DNA of 64,000 bases, taken from contig CALZFC010000067.1 of the NCBI GenBank assembly GCA_945643635.1, forward strand, positions 478,501 to 542,500. The letters are read 5' to 3'. Below, in pieces: positions 32,727-44,663 of the stretch (the stretch's first letter is position 1; each line of letters opens with the position of its first letter). Source of the DNA: Allodiplogaster sudhausi. Lineage: Eukaryota > Nematoda > Chromadorea > Rhabditida > Diplogasteridae. The notes under the pieces are model-generated. The model worked only from the letters and a program-made list of their open reading frames with translations, searched no databases and was not told the DNA's origin. A program made the translations under genes and the position numbers.

Positions 32727-33451
32727 TTCTCTCTCTCCCTTTCTCTCTCTCATTTTCTGACCTTCTCTCTCTCTGTGCCTCTTTCCACCTCTTAGTCTCT
32801 CTACCACTCCGTCGCAAAATTTTTCTCTCATCGCATCTTTCTTTCAGCCTGTCTATCTCTCTGCCTCTCACCATCTTTCTCATATCTTATATCTTTTAAC
32901 TTTTCCTTATCACACTCTCTTTCTCAAAATGTGTTCATAACTCACAATTAGATCTCTTTTATTCTTTTATTTTTGCTCTCCTTCATTATTCGATCCTCCT
33001 TCCCAATTCTCTCGAGCTTTCTTCCTTTCTCTGGGCTTTCTCGCGCTCTCTCGCCCCGAGACTTACCAACGTGATTCTTGCAGTTGATCTGCGCAATGGC
33101 CATAGCGAGTCCGCTCTGGATCTGTGTGTGCGAAACAGGTATGGAACTCTCTTTTTCTTTGCTCTTTACTTTGGACCATTGCGCCCGATCATATCAACAG
33201 TCTTACTTTTTAAAATTTTTTTTATCAATTATGAGAAATTATATTTAAAAAAAAACATTATAAATGAATGTTTTTATTTAGAAAAATGAAGAAGAAAAAA
33301 TGAAAATATTGTTTAAAACACAAAAGATAAAAAAAGGAAATCAAACCTGATCCGTTCCGCACTGGAAGGCTTCAGCGGCAGCATCGTCAATTTGTAGGCT
33401 CAATATCAAGGCGGCGTGCGCCAAGAATCGGCGCCATCCGCGGCAGCGCAT
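24608..33451 (-). CDS. Secreted PLA2-like domain with intact HD motif fused to a ~890-residue cysteine-free low-complexity tail
   Basis: Exons, in order: 33451-33347, 33121-33067, 32641-32517, 32188-32079, 31895-31800, 31619-31467, 31278-31044, 30813-30550, 28234-27974, 27696-27538, 27004-26642, 26375-26226, 26071-25491, 25255-25138, 24865-24608. All are GT-AG with consistent phases and an exact 3033-bp frame (1010 aa). Residues 1-25 look like a signal peptide. Residues about 30-115 are the PLA2-like domain with CCISHDSCYDAQ (catalytic His-Asp) and CDGAFCACV. The first four exons match the short gene at 22 kb in size and phase. The rest has no cysteine: Pro/Thr/Ser-rich (exons 7-8), Glu- and Lys-rich with Thr runs and KKPRK motifs (exons 9-13), then an Arg/Gln-rich helix-like end (ERWIRWQQRFFRQVQRRR). 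Whether all exons form one transcript is inferred from phase; a split into two genes within the tail remains possible. Confidence 0.78.
27244..27475. repeat. Two-copy tandem duplication in an intron
   Basis: About 118 bp, from TATTAAAGTGGCTCACTTGC to TTGATAAATTCGTC, repeated once with about 10 percent divergence (second copy from about 27356), in the intron between tail exons 10 and 11 of the long PLA2-like gene. Confidence 0.85.
28494..30472. mobile_element. TTAA foldback element FB3
   Basis: TTAA at 28494-28497 and 30469-30472, with termini TTAAGAGAGCCTCTC and GAGAGGCTCTCTTAA. The arms are homologous to FB2 along their length. The end types are swapped relative to FB2: the left carries the AAGCAGCGCTCAATGGGCG end and the right the GGCCACCTCGGCCC end, so FB3 is inverted relative to FB2. 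The right arm starts directly after ATGAACCCCTT at about 29600 with sequence whose partner is at about 29375, so the inner ~230 bp of one arm and the loop are deleted. It sits inside the intron between exons 8 and 9 of the long PLA2-like gene. Confidence 0.88.
31649..31690. repeat. Intronic (TA)n microsatellite
   Basis: About 20 TA units directly upstream (minus strand) of the exon-6 acceptor region of the long PLA2-like gene. Confidence 0.9.
32692..32880. repeat. Intronic (CT)n tract
   Basis: CT-rich tract in the intron between exons 2 and 3 of the long PLA2-like gene; frames through it are artefacts. Confidence 0.9.
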
Positions 33452-33485
33452 TTCTCAGAGCGCTCATATTTTAAATGAGCAAAAA

Positions 33486-33553
33486 ATTCAAATTTGAATT
33501 CGCGCCATTATCACTGACACAGGTCAGGGAAAATGGCGCGAATTCAAAATTGA
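33486..33553. promoter_or_regulatory. Inverted repeat just upstream of the long PLA2-like gene
   Basis: TTTGAATTCGCGCCATT ... TGAC, a 4-bp loop, then GTCA ... AATGGCGCGAATTCAAA: a strong stem about 35-100 bp upstream of the ATG at 33451. The GGCGCGAA core resembles an E2F-type site, and a similar GGCGCGAATTCAAA occurs at about 25090. It may be a small hairpin element or part of the promoter; function is not shown. Confidence 0.55.
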
Positions 33554-33816
33554 CTTTTTATTACAGTTCGTGCTCGTTCTCCACGAAACTAGAGACAAAG
33601 TGTTAGAAAAAAGGCGCTAATTCGAAATTCTTTAAAAAGAATTAAGCCAAAAGTGTGAATAAAGAAAATAATAATTAAAAAAATAATCAATCTAAAAGTT
33701 AGCAAAAGTCGTCAGGCGAAAGTGAAAAGCGGAAAGCGAATGGCTCTGATCGGCCTCGCTCCCGTCCCACTTCCAGGACAGGTAAAAGCCGGCGGAGAGT
33801 TCAGATGGAGAGAGAG

Positions 33817-33850
<34 letters not shown>

Positions 33851-36189
33851 AAGAGCAAGAGAGAGAGCAAAACTGAGAGAGCGAGAGAGATTAAGTGATA
33901 ATGTATGATAGTGAAAGATGAGTTGAGAGAGAGAGAGAGAGATGCGTGATAGCAAGAGAAAGGAGGTGAAAGTGCGGACTGAATAGCCGACCGGGCAATA
34001 GGTTCCTGATTAATAGAAAGGGAAAGCCGCGGGAGAATTGCTCATTCGCTCGGGAATGAAAGTGAAAATATTGAGAGCGAGAGATGGAGTAAGAAAGAGG
34101 GAGAACGAGAGAAATGAAGAGGGATAGAGGGATAGAAAGAAAGAGAGAGAGAGAGAGCGAGAGAGCTTAAAGGGATATAGAAGAATGAAAACGAGTTTGA
34201 GAGAAATGGAGAAATTTTTTCACATTCCCAACTGAAACATAAAAATTAAAGCACGAGTACAATACTTGCGAATATGATCGAAGATTTATAAAATTAATTT
34301 TTTATGATTACTTATTCGTATTGTCACTGTAGTTGGATTTTATATTCTTTTATTGTAAAACGACGCTCTTCTCGCTTGCTTCTCTCGTTCTTGCTTTACC
34401 TTCTCTGTTCATACATTATGAATAAGATTATAAGACACCTGAAATGATCTCTATTTGTAGCCTGAATTGTGCCGTGGTTTTATTTGCTTAATACGTTCTA
34501 AAAGAAAGCTGTCCAATCTCAAGCCGCTCAAATGATTGTAAAGTCGACATATCAAATGATAATCGTTCTCTTCTTATTTTCAGACGAAATGGGCAAAAAA
34601 GGTTAGGAATAGGATCTTAAAATCAATCAATATGATGGATCATATTCCTATTTTAAGAGTGTTTTATGATTCTGGATCGATAATTCATCATTGAAAACAC
34701 GCGAGTGACAGAGAACTAGAAAGAAATAGCTGATGATTAGATTTAAAAAAATGTATTTAAAGATTCTAATAACGTTTGTTGTTATTCAATCTAAATGTAT
34801 ACGCTTACTATTTGATATTATATATTTTTATTGCCTATTTCAGCAACTGTCAGAAAGAAAGCATATGAGGAAAAAAATCTCCAAAGATGTAATAAAATTA
34901 TTTGCCGTCACATCCACCGGAACCCTCTCAGGAATCTTTACCTCTCTCAATTTCTTATATGCCATGTCAACACAACTGAAACTAGCGGGTTTATAAAAAT
35001 GGTTCTTTTCTCACAATTTACTTCTAGTTGCAACAGCTGCACAGGCGATAAAGGTTAAAAAAAACCGTTTCTTTTTTGCTCACATAAAATATTGTCAAGT
35101 AATGTTTTCAAAATAGTCTTTGGAATAAAAAAAGAAAGATAAAACAGAATTGAAAAAGAAAAATTGCTTACTGACGGCATGCGGCGATGTTGCGCCAGCG
35201 ATGGAAAGTGCGCGAACGGCACTGCCTTACAGGGCACACAAAGGGCGCCAAGTTCCAAATTTAGCTAAAAATAATCTTGGTGTAGAAGTTACCATGTATA
35301 GAAAATATGATTAAACCTTAAAAAAATTGCCGCGTCCGGACAAAACGTTTCCTAATTAACAGAAAGGGAAAGCCGTGGGTGAATTGATAATTAGCTCAAG
35401 AAATATACTTTGATAGCGGGTGAGAAAGAACGAGGGAGCGAGAGAGGGAAGAATGAGAGAGAGAAGAATGAACGAGGGAGCGAGAGAGGGAAGAATGAGA
35501 GAGGGGGAATAGAGAGAGAGAGAGAGTGAGAGAGAGAGAGAGCGAAAGAGAGCGAGTGTGGGAGAGCAAGGAGAGCGAGAGAGAGCGAAAGAGAGCGAGT
35601 GTGGGAGAGCGAAGGAGAGCGAGAGAGATAGAGATAAAGAGATCAATAGAGGAATATATATGTATGTACATAGAGAGAGAGTGAGAGAGAATCTGAGAGA
35701 GGGAGAGAGAGAGAGATGAAGTAATAGAGATTGAGAGAAAGTGAGAGAGTATTCGAGAAAAATGTAGATTTTTTTTACATTCCAACAGAGGTATAATATT
35801 TCCTGCAAGTACAACACGAGCGAAGATGATGGAGGCTCAATAAAATTAAAATTTTTTAATGATTTCTTTTTTGTGTTCTCATTGAAGATGGATATTATAT
35901 TCTTTTAGTGAAACCCGTCGTTCTCCTCCCCCTCCTTCGCAAGTGCTTGCTTTCGTTCTCTGTGAACATCTATCTTCGGTTTCCCGACGCTTTGTGCCTC
36001 GATGCTCTATTTGCCACCTGGCGTGATCCCGTTGTTTTCATTTGATAAGGGTGTTATAAAAAAGACAGCTAAATTACTGCTTCGATGATCGGGCACCTTT
36101 GTCGAACAAAAGAATCATGTAGTCGACATGATAATCATTCTCGTCTTCTCGGATCCAATTCGCATGCGAATTGCAAGAGTGCGTATTGA

Positions 36190-36300
36190 TGATTCATCGT
36201 TGCCGTCGTGGTGTGCGGTCAAGTCAGCGACGCCTAATAAGCGAGCCATGGGATGCATTTGCAAGCCAACCACGCGAGGGCTGAGAACTCTTAAATAAAT
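36190..36300. repeat. Conserved GC-rich island within array monomers (one of six copies)
   Basis: GTTGCCGTCGTGG ... GTCAAGTCAGCGACGCC ... GCGAGCCATGGGATGCAT ... AGCCAACCACGCGAG. Copies at about 36190, 42425, 46175-46260 (inverted), 48470, 52170 and 63770 are much better conserved than the AT-rich monomer around them. There is no intact frame common to all copies. Confidence 0.85.
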
Positions 36301-37600
36301 TGGCTAAAACTGGCCGGTGATAGGGTAAAAATTGATCTAAAAATGGAAATATCGTTAGTTTTTATTAAATGTAAATATTTCTGTAATTTTTTTATTCTTC
36401 ATACACTTTTTTTATTGCCTACTTACATATATACATAATTGTTACCATCAGCGATGCCATAAAAGGGATATATCGGCAAATTGAATGTCTCAATTTGATA
36501 CATGCCCTATCTATGTAACAGAAACCAGCGGGTTTGTAAAAATGACTATTTTCTCGAAATTTTCCTCTTCTTGCAGCAGCTGCACGTGCGATAAAGGTTT
36601 CAAAGAAAAAAAATCCCCCTTTTTGCCTTGATATTAAATATTGTCTGTTAATGTTATCAAACATTCTTTTCGAATAAAAAATATAGATAAAATAGGATTT
36701 TTTAAAGTAACAGTATTACAATAATTTGCTTAATGATAACATGAGGAAATAGCCCAACCAGCCCTGCCAACTTTTGCTGGGCGCCTTCAGGGCCGGCCTC
36801 GGCGCCAAGTTCTTGGTGTTAACTTTGCCAAGTATATAAAATAAAAAAAAATTATTATAGTATATAAAATAAAATAAAAAACACCCTGGTAAAGAATTTC
36901 CTTACTAATTGAAAGTAATAGCCTTCGGTGAATAGCTGATTCACTCGTAAATAAAAGAGGGAGAAATAAAGGAATATATACAGAGAGTGAGTAAGAGAGA
37001 GAGACAGGGATAGAGAGATGAAGGAATATTAAGGGAGGAGATAGTGAGAGCGAAAGAGCTGAAAAGGAATGAGAACATAGATAAACGAGTTTGACAGAAT
37101 GGTAGAAAAATTTTTCACATTCCCAATAGACGAATAAAAATTCTTTAAAAAACAACTTTTTAAACGATTACTTATTCGTGTTTTCTCTGTAGTTGGTTTG
37201 TACATCCTTTTAGTGAAACCTGTCGTGCTATTAATCTTGGAAGAAAACTACAATGAACTTTTGTTGAAACCTGAATCAACAAAAATCGGAACTTCAAGCA
37301 TCTTTTGCGCGCTTTAGTATGGAAAATGAGAAAGATGAGTAAAGTTTCCTTCAGACTTTGTTCATGATAGAAACTGTATCAATATCAAAGCGATGCAGCG
37401 CCGGCTCAACACCAGTGACTAGTGACTGGGAAGCGGATGTCAGCATAGCAGAGTGATTGCATTCCTTCTACTGTTTTCGTCCAGAATGTTTGCCACAGTG
37501 GTATCTCTCTCTCTCTCTCTATCTCTCTCTCTCGCTCTCTCTCACTGTCTCTCACTCTCTTTCTCTCGGTCTCTCTCTGTCCCTTTCTCTCTGTGTCTCT

Positions 37601-37643
<43 letters not shown>

Positions 37644-38505
37644 TTCTCGGTCCATCTCTTTGTCTCTATCTCTGTCTTTCTGTCTCTCTCTCTCCATCAG
37701 ATTCGCGAATTCTCAAGAAAAGAGTCTTGCACATGCCCGGTTGGTTGGCGTGATAGACCAGTTGCCGAGACTAGTGATTAAGCACCGTATTAATGGTTCT
37801 CAAAAAAGTTCAACTAACATCAAACGCATACGACAACACATGAAAGAAGCTGTTCATAAAACCCACTTGTTCAAAAAATAAAGAAAAGTTGTGTCATCTT
37901 TTACTCCGGAACTTAAAGCAACTTTTTCTGAAATGTTCATGAACTTTTTGTGAAACTGGCACCACTTTTGAATAGATTAATAGCACGGCTGATAACGAAA
38001 GACAGAAGGACGAAGAGATGAAGGAATAAGAGAAATGAGATAAGCCAATGATTAATAAAATGATGAAAAAATATTGCAATATCGTTAATTTTTATTCAAT
38101 ATAAATGCATATGTATTAGAGAGTGTCAACTAAAAAAATTGGCTTTTTCCCTCAGTTTTCGGATAAGCCATTATTTTTGAGTGGAAAAAGAATATTCCAC
38201 TGTTTGCCATTCCTGACGAACGGAATTGTCAAGTCAGCGTTTTCAGCTGCAGCAAACGCGATAAGGTTTTGAAAATAAAAAAAAATTAACTTGCTTCCAA
38301 CACATGGTGATGTCGCACCAGAGATGGAAACTGTCCGACCGGACGTTTATTAGTCTCACAGCGCCAAATTCAAAAAAGTGCGGAAAAATATCTTGGTGTA
38401 GACGTTACCAAGTATACAAGAGATTATCATTACACATATAAGTTGTAGCTTTCCAGATAAAGAGAAAGGGAAAGCCACGGTAGAAAAAACTGGACCCAAG
38501 AGACA

Positions 38506-38545
<40 letters not shown>

Positions 38546-40517
38546 CGAAAGAGAGAGGGAAAGAAAAAGAGTGAGCGGGCGGGACAGAGAGCTTAAAATT
38601 AAAGAGAACAAATATAAACACATGCGAAGTGATTGAAGATTTATAAAATTAAATAATTATTTTAGATTCATTTTGTGAATACCGACGCTCTTCTCATCTT
38701 CTTTTCTTATGTTCTCTGTTCATGCATTGTGAACTGCTGGAGAGCTATCTTCGGTTTCCCTACTCTTTTTTTACCTGCGATACTCTATTTGGCACCTGAC
38801 GTGATCGCGTAGTTTTACTTGATATGTGCGTTATAAAACAGATTGCTAAATTGGCCCGCCGCTATATCCTTTGACTCATCTCACAATAATTGAAAAAAAT
38901 TATGTAGTCAAAATGATAATCATTCTCTTCTTGTCGCTTGAGTCCAGTCTTCATAGTTAATTTGGAAAAATACTTTCGGAAAATAAAGTAAAAATGTATA
39001 AACCGGATGGAATTCGCCTGAAAAATAGAGAGAGTTAATGACGGAGAAACAAAGAAGGAGCCCTTGGTTTTACTTGATGAGTCTGTTATAAAAAGGCTAC
39101 TAAATTGGCACTCCGCTCAGGCTATGTCTTTTTGTCGATCTCTCTAATAATTGGAGAAAAATGTGTCATGTAGACAAATGATTATCGTACCGTTCTTGTC
39201 GCATCGGCCCAGTCTTCAGAGGAAATTCGCTGGGTCCTTTAATTCGTCGCCCGACAATTGAAAAAAATATTCATGTACCCAAAACGATAAACGCTAGCTT
39301 CTTATCGCCTAGGTCTAGTCTTTAGAGGAACTTTGGAGAAATACTTTCGGAAAAGAAAGTAAAAATCAATTTGTAAATAGGATGCTATTCGCAAGCGAAT
39401 TGTAAGCGTGCCAATTAAGGTCCAAATCACTAGAAACAAATGGAAAAACGGGATGCGATATTAAAAACTGATTAACAATGTATATAATATCGTTACTTTT
39501 TATTCAATTTCGATGCATATGTATACAATTTTATTTATTTTTAAAACGTTTATTTGTTGACTATCTCGAAGATTATCATAATTCAAAGATGCTCGGAAAT
39601 AATTTGTAGTAAGATAAATCCCCTTCTATCAGAAAATCCGTGGTCTCAATTTGTTATATGCCCTGAAACCAATTTGTTATATACCCCGTCAACACCACTG
39701 AAACCAGCGAGTCTACGAATGTTGTCCTTCTTCGAATAGTTTTCTTGCAGCGATGAACAAACGATAAATTCGTATAAAAAAATTATGTTTGTTTGCCAAA
39801 GATTAAATACATATTTGTCTGTTAATGTATTCCTGATATTCTTTTCGAATTAAAAAGAAAGATAAAAGTAGAATTTAAAAAAGTAACAATGCGAAAGAGA
39901 ACAAGAGCGAGAGAAAAAGAGAGAGATACAGAGAGAGAGAGAAATAGAGAGAGAGAGAGCTTAAAAGGAAAGAGAACAAAGATAAAAGAGTTCACGAAAA
40001 AGGGAGAAAATTCTTTTTTTTTCACATTCCTTGGCGCAAAGTTCCAAATTGAGCGTACAAATATCTTGGTGTAGCTTTACCAAGTTTAGAGATTATCATT
40101 ACTCATGAAAAACTAGCATGCGGGCAAAAAGTTTCCTGATTAATATAAAAGGAAAGCCGTTTGTGTATTGCTGATTTGCTCGAGAAAGTGAAAATATAGA
40201 GAGTGGGCGAGGGAGAAAGAAAGAGTGAGCGAGAAGTAGAGGAATATAGAGGGAGAGAATGAGAGAGAGAGAGAAAAAGAGATTATTAATAAATACATAG
40301 AGAGAGACAGTGAGGAATCGAGAAATGAAGGAATTGACAGGGGGAGAGGGAGAGAAAGAGAGCGAGAGTGAAATTGAGAGAGAGCATAAAAGAAAAAAGA
40401 ACAACGATAAACGAATACGCGAAAAAGGAGAAAATTCTTTTTCACATTCCCAACATAGGCATAAAAATTCCTAATCGAGTACAACTTTTTAAATGATCAC
40501 TAATTCGTGTTTCAATG

Positions 40518-40888
40518 TACCGTATTTTCTCTATTAGTACCCCTCACTCTATTAGAACCCCCCCCCCCTCCAATAGTGCCCCCCCCCCTATTAGTCTAAT
40601 ACCTCTGCTCGATATGTACCTCGAATGGATTCTGGAGACTCTTCCCAATGAATTAATTACAAATTAATTCAAAATTTAAAGTAAAATGGATCTTCCGGTG
40701 ATGATTCAATTGAAAAAGAGCTACAAATCACTTTTGTTAGGAATAAATTGTTGTGTACAAACTTTTAGCCAATCACATTGAAAAATAGTACCCCTCCCTC
40801 TAATAGAACCTCCCTTCTAATAGTGCCCCCTCACGCAAGGGGATTGAAAAATAGTGCCCCCGGGGGCACTAATAGAGAAAATACGGTA
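40518..40888. mobile_element. MITE with 24-bp TIRs and TA duplication
   Basis: The left end CCGTATTTTCTCTATTAGTA and the right end (reverse complement) CCGTATTTTCTCTATTAGTG continue as CCCC in both. TA at 40518-40519 and 40887-40888 flanks it. Sibling array monomers (34326, 37186) read straight through as CTGTAGTTGGATT or CTGTAGTTGGTTT, i.e. the empty site. This is Tc1/mariner-type target use; the element is 367 bp and non-coding. Confidence 0.85.
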
Positions 40889-43146
40889 GTAGGATTTTGC
40901 ATCATTTTAGTGAAACCTGCCATTCTCCTCTCCTTCTTCTCCAGTGCTTGCTTTCATTCGCTGTTCATGCATTGGTTTTACTAGGATTAATGCGCAATAA
41001 AATAGACTATTAAATTGGCAGCCGCTTCTTGTCGCTTTATCCAAGTCTTCAGATAAAATGGGTGAAAAAAGGATGGAAAGGGATCTGAAAAAACAATCGA
41101 TAAACTGATCCAATTCGTTTGTTAGAGTGTTTTATAATTGTGGATCGGTTATTCATCGTTGCGAACACGCGATTCCATTGAACTAGGAAGAAATGGCTGA
41201 TAATTAAAGATAAATTAAAACATTTCAATAATGTTAGTTGATATTAAATATAAATGCATACACTTACTATTTGAAATCGTATTTTTTATTCCCTATCTTC
41301 TAATCCTGACAGAGGGACCAACACCATTTGCAGAAATCCAATTTTTAATATACCCTTTCAACACAACTGAAACCAGCGGGTTTACGAATGTTGTTCTTTT
41401 TCAAATAAATTTCAGAAGCTGCACAAACTGTAAATTGGTTTAAAAAAGCTAATTGTTTGCTCACATTAATTATCGTGAATTAATCTGTTCAAAATATATT
41501 TCGAAAAAAAAAAGAAAAAAAAGTAACATTAAATTAGATTTTGAAAAAAAAGTTAGAGCGGCAACCGGGCAAAAGTTTTCTGATTAATTGAAATAAAAGC
41601 CGTGGGTAAATTGCTGGCTCATTCGGAAATGAAAGTGAAAATATAGAGTGGGTGAGGGTGAGAGAAAGAGGGAGCGAGAGAGTGTGAGAGCGAGACAGAT
41701 AGACAAAGAGAGCAATAGAGAAGTATATACATATGCATAGAGAGAGAATGGGAGAGATGGAGAGAGAGGGAGAGAGAAAGAGAGCGAGAAAGAGAGAGAA
41801 AAAATGAGCAATTTTTTCTTTCACATTCCCAATAGAGGCATATTTATTCCTGCAAGTACAACACAGGCGAAGATGATTTTGAATCTATAAAATTAAATTT
41901 TTTAAATGATTACTTATTAGTGTTTTCATGATGAATTTTATATTCTTTTGGTGAAACCCGTCGTTCTCCTTTCCTCCTTCTCAATTACTTGCTTTAATTC
42001 TATGTGAAGAGCTGTGTATCTTCGCTTTCCCGATTCTTTGTTGCTTCATTTGCCACCTGATAACCCGTTGTTTTACTTGATTAGTGCGTTATAAAAAGAA
42101 GGCGACTAAACTGTTGCTTCGCTCGAATGTGACTTTTTTGTCTATCTGTTTAATAATCATGAAAACACAACAAACTGGTAATTGTTCCATTCTTGCCGCT
42201 TGAATCCAGCCTTCATAGTTAATTTTGATAGATACTTTGGGAACAAAAAGTAAAAACCAATCGATAAAGCGGATCCAATTCGTTTACGAATTGCAAGAGT
42301 GTAGACAAATTATAATCGTTCCATTCTTCTCGCTTGAATCCTTTCTTCATAGTAAATTTAGAGAAATACTTTCAGAAAAGAAAGTTAAAAATCAATAAAT
42401 AAACCCTATCCTATTCGCATGCGAATTATGATGATTCATCGTTGCCGTCGTGGCGTCAGCGACGCCTAGTAATAAGCGAGCCATGGGATGCATTCGCAAG
42501 CCAACCACGCGAGTCCAGAGAACTCTGAAAGAAATGGCGAGAACTGGCTGCTGATAAGAAAAAATTGATTTAAAAATTGCAATATGGTTAATTTTTATTC
42601 AATTTAAACGCATGTGTATAGTATATTTAATGTCTTTTCATTCATTTTGTATTGACTATCTCTATTAAGATTGCATTCAAGGATGCGGTAAAATAATATG
42701 CTGCCACCACGAGAGAACACTAATTGTAAGCTTTCAGAAATTCCTGTGTCTCAATTTATTATACATATGCCTGTCAACACAACTGAACGAATGTGTTCTT
42801 TTCTAATCAATGTCTGCAGCAGCCCAGACGATAAAATTTTTTTAACGCTATTTGTTTGCCTTAAAATTAAATATTGTCCAATTAACGTTTTCGTAATAAA
42901 AAAAGATAAATAGGATCTAAAAAAGTAACAGAATAATTATATGTAATTAGCGTGCTGACATGCGGTGATGTAGCACCAGAGATGGAAACCGACCGGCTTC
43001 TTTATAGGGCCCGTTCTGGGCGGGGCCTTGGCGCCAAGTTCCGAATTGTACTAGAAAAAAAAATATATCTTGATGTAGACGTTACCATGTATATAGATTA
43101 TCATTACAATAAAAAAAAGTTGCCGCATCCGGACAAAGTTTCCTAA

Positions 43147-43354
43147 TTAAAGGAGGGCGATCACCGATAAATTATGTGATCTTTCAAATTACCGCGGCTC
43201 TTCGCACTCTCATTTGCGCATGCTATTTTCACGCAACGGGCTTGTGCGTCCTGCGAAATTGCACGCGAGAATGAGAGAGAGAGTGAGGAATCACAGGGCA
43301 GACGTGGCAATTTGAACATGCATTAAATATTTTTTGGTGATCGCCCTCTTTTAA
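43147..43354. mobile_element. Small TTAA-flanked MITE
   Basis: TTAA at 43147-43150 and 43351-43354; TIRs AGGAGGGCGATCACC and (reverse complement of the right) AAGAGGGCGATCACC, 14 of 15 identical. The sibling monomer at 35352 has the uninterrupted TCCTAATTAACAGAAAGGG, with one TTAA, so insertion with TTAA duplication is shown directly. Confidence 0.87.
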
Positions 43355-44153
43355 CAGAAAGGGAAAACCTTGGGTGAATCGCTGATTTGCACGAGAATGA
43401 AGAGAAAGAAATAAAGAGAGTTTGCTAGAGAGAACGAAAGATGTTGCGAGAGAGAGAAATAGCGATGGGGGAGAAAGAAAGAGAGCGAGAGCGAGAGAGA
43501 GAGAGAGTTAGAGAGAGAGAGAGAAAAAAAAGGTAGAATTTTTTTTCACATTCCCAGCAGAGACGTAAAATTCCAGACCGAGTACAATGCCTGCGAAGAT
43601 GACTGAAGATTTATAAACTTAATTTTTTTTAATAATTACAGATTCGTGTTTTCATTCTAGATGGGTTTTATATTATTTTTGTGAAAACCGTCACTCTTCT
43701 CGTCTTCTTCTCTTTCGTTCTCTGTTCATGCATTGCGAATTGGTGGAGAGCTATCGTCTGTTTCCCGACTCTTTGCTAACTGCGATGCCCTATTTTCTAT
43801 TAGAGGTGATCCAGTGGTTTTACTAAGATTTGTGAGTTATAAAACTGGTTACTAAACTGACCCGTCGCTGTAAATTACGAGTGTAAAAGATTTAAAAAGA
43901 AAAAAAACATTCTTTATTTGCCATGATATTAATAATGTCTGTTATTGTTTTCAAAATATTCTTTTTGAAGAAAAAAATAGAGAGATAAAAAGATGTAAAA
44001 AAAAAACTAATAGAATAACTATAATTTGCTCACAGATGACATGCGATGATGTGACGCCTGATTCTGAGATGGAAACTGCCTGAACGGCTCTGTCCACGTT
44101 TATAAGGCCCGTTCTGGGCCGGGCCTCACAATCAGCGCCAATTCCAAATTGAA

Positions 44154-44345
44154 CAAAAAAAATTAGAACCCCTCCCTCTAGTAGAAACCCCCCTCCAATA
44201 GTGCCCCCTCTATCAGTCTAAGACCTCAGCTCGAGATGTACTTCGAATGGTTCTTAGAGGCATGGGATGTCTTCCCCAATGAAATGATGGCAAATCCATT
44301 CAAGATATGTTTCAAATTGGATATTACAGTTCTAATTCCATATAA
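44154..44345. mobile_element. Truncated, diverged copy of the 40.5-kb TA MITE
   Basis: TTAGAACCCCTCCCTCTAG, then AATAGTGCCCCC, TCTAA-ACCTC-GCTCGA-ATGTAC and TCGAATGG in the same order as 40555-40650, lacking both outer TIRs. Confidence 0.7.
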
Positions 44346-44616
44346 TTCGAGCTATGATTCTTCCTTTTGGGAATAAAATTTTGTTATCAAATTTTTGGAA
44401 TTCTCAATTATTTGAGCGACGAACAGATCAACGGGAGTACACGTGACAGCTTTGTTTTATAACGTACGAATTAAATAAATCCACCGGATGAATTCAGGTT
44501 GCAAATAGAGAAAAAAACATCTCTTGAGCTCGTTATATCTATTCTCTTTCCTTTAAACCTCTGTCTCTCTTTCTCTCTCTCTCTTTCTCTCTCTCTCCAC
44601 TCTCTCAATTCCTTTC

Positions 44617-44663
<47 letters not shown>

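Noticed and set aside
33739..33780. Plus-strand mini-exon MALIGLAPVPLPGQ followed by GTAAAA
   Set aside because: Attractive ATG and donor, but no continuing exon could be found before the repeat array begins.
36190..36300. tRNA or other structured RNA in the GC-rich island
   Set aside because: No tRNA T-loop (GGTTCGA-type) or cloverleaf spacing found in either orientation.
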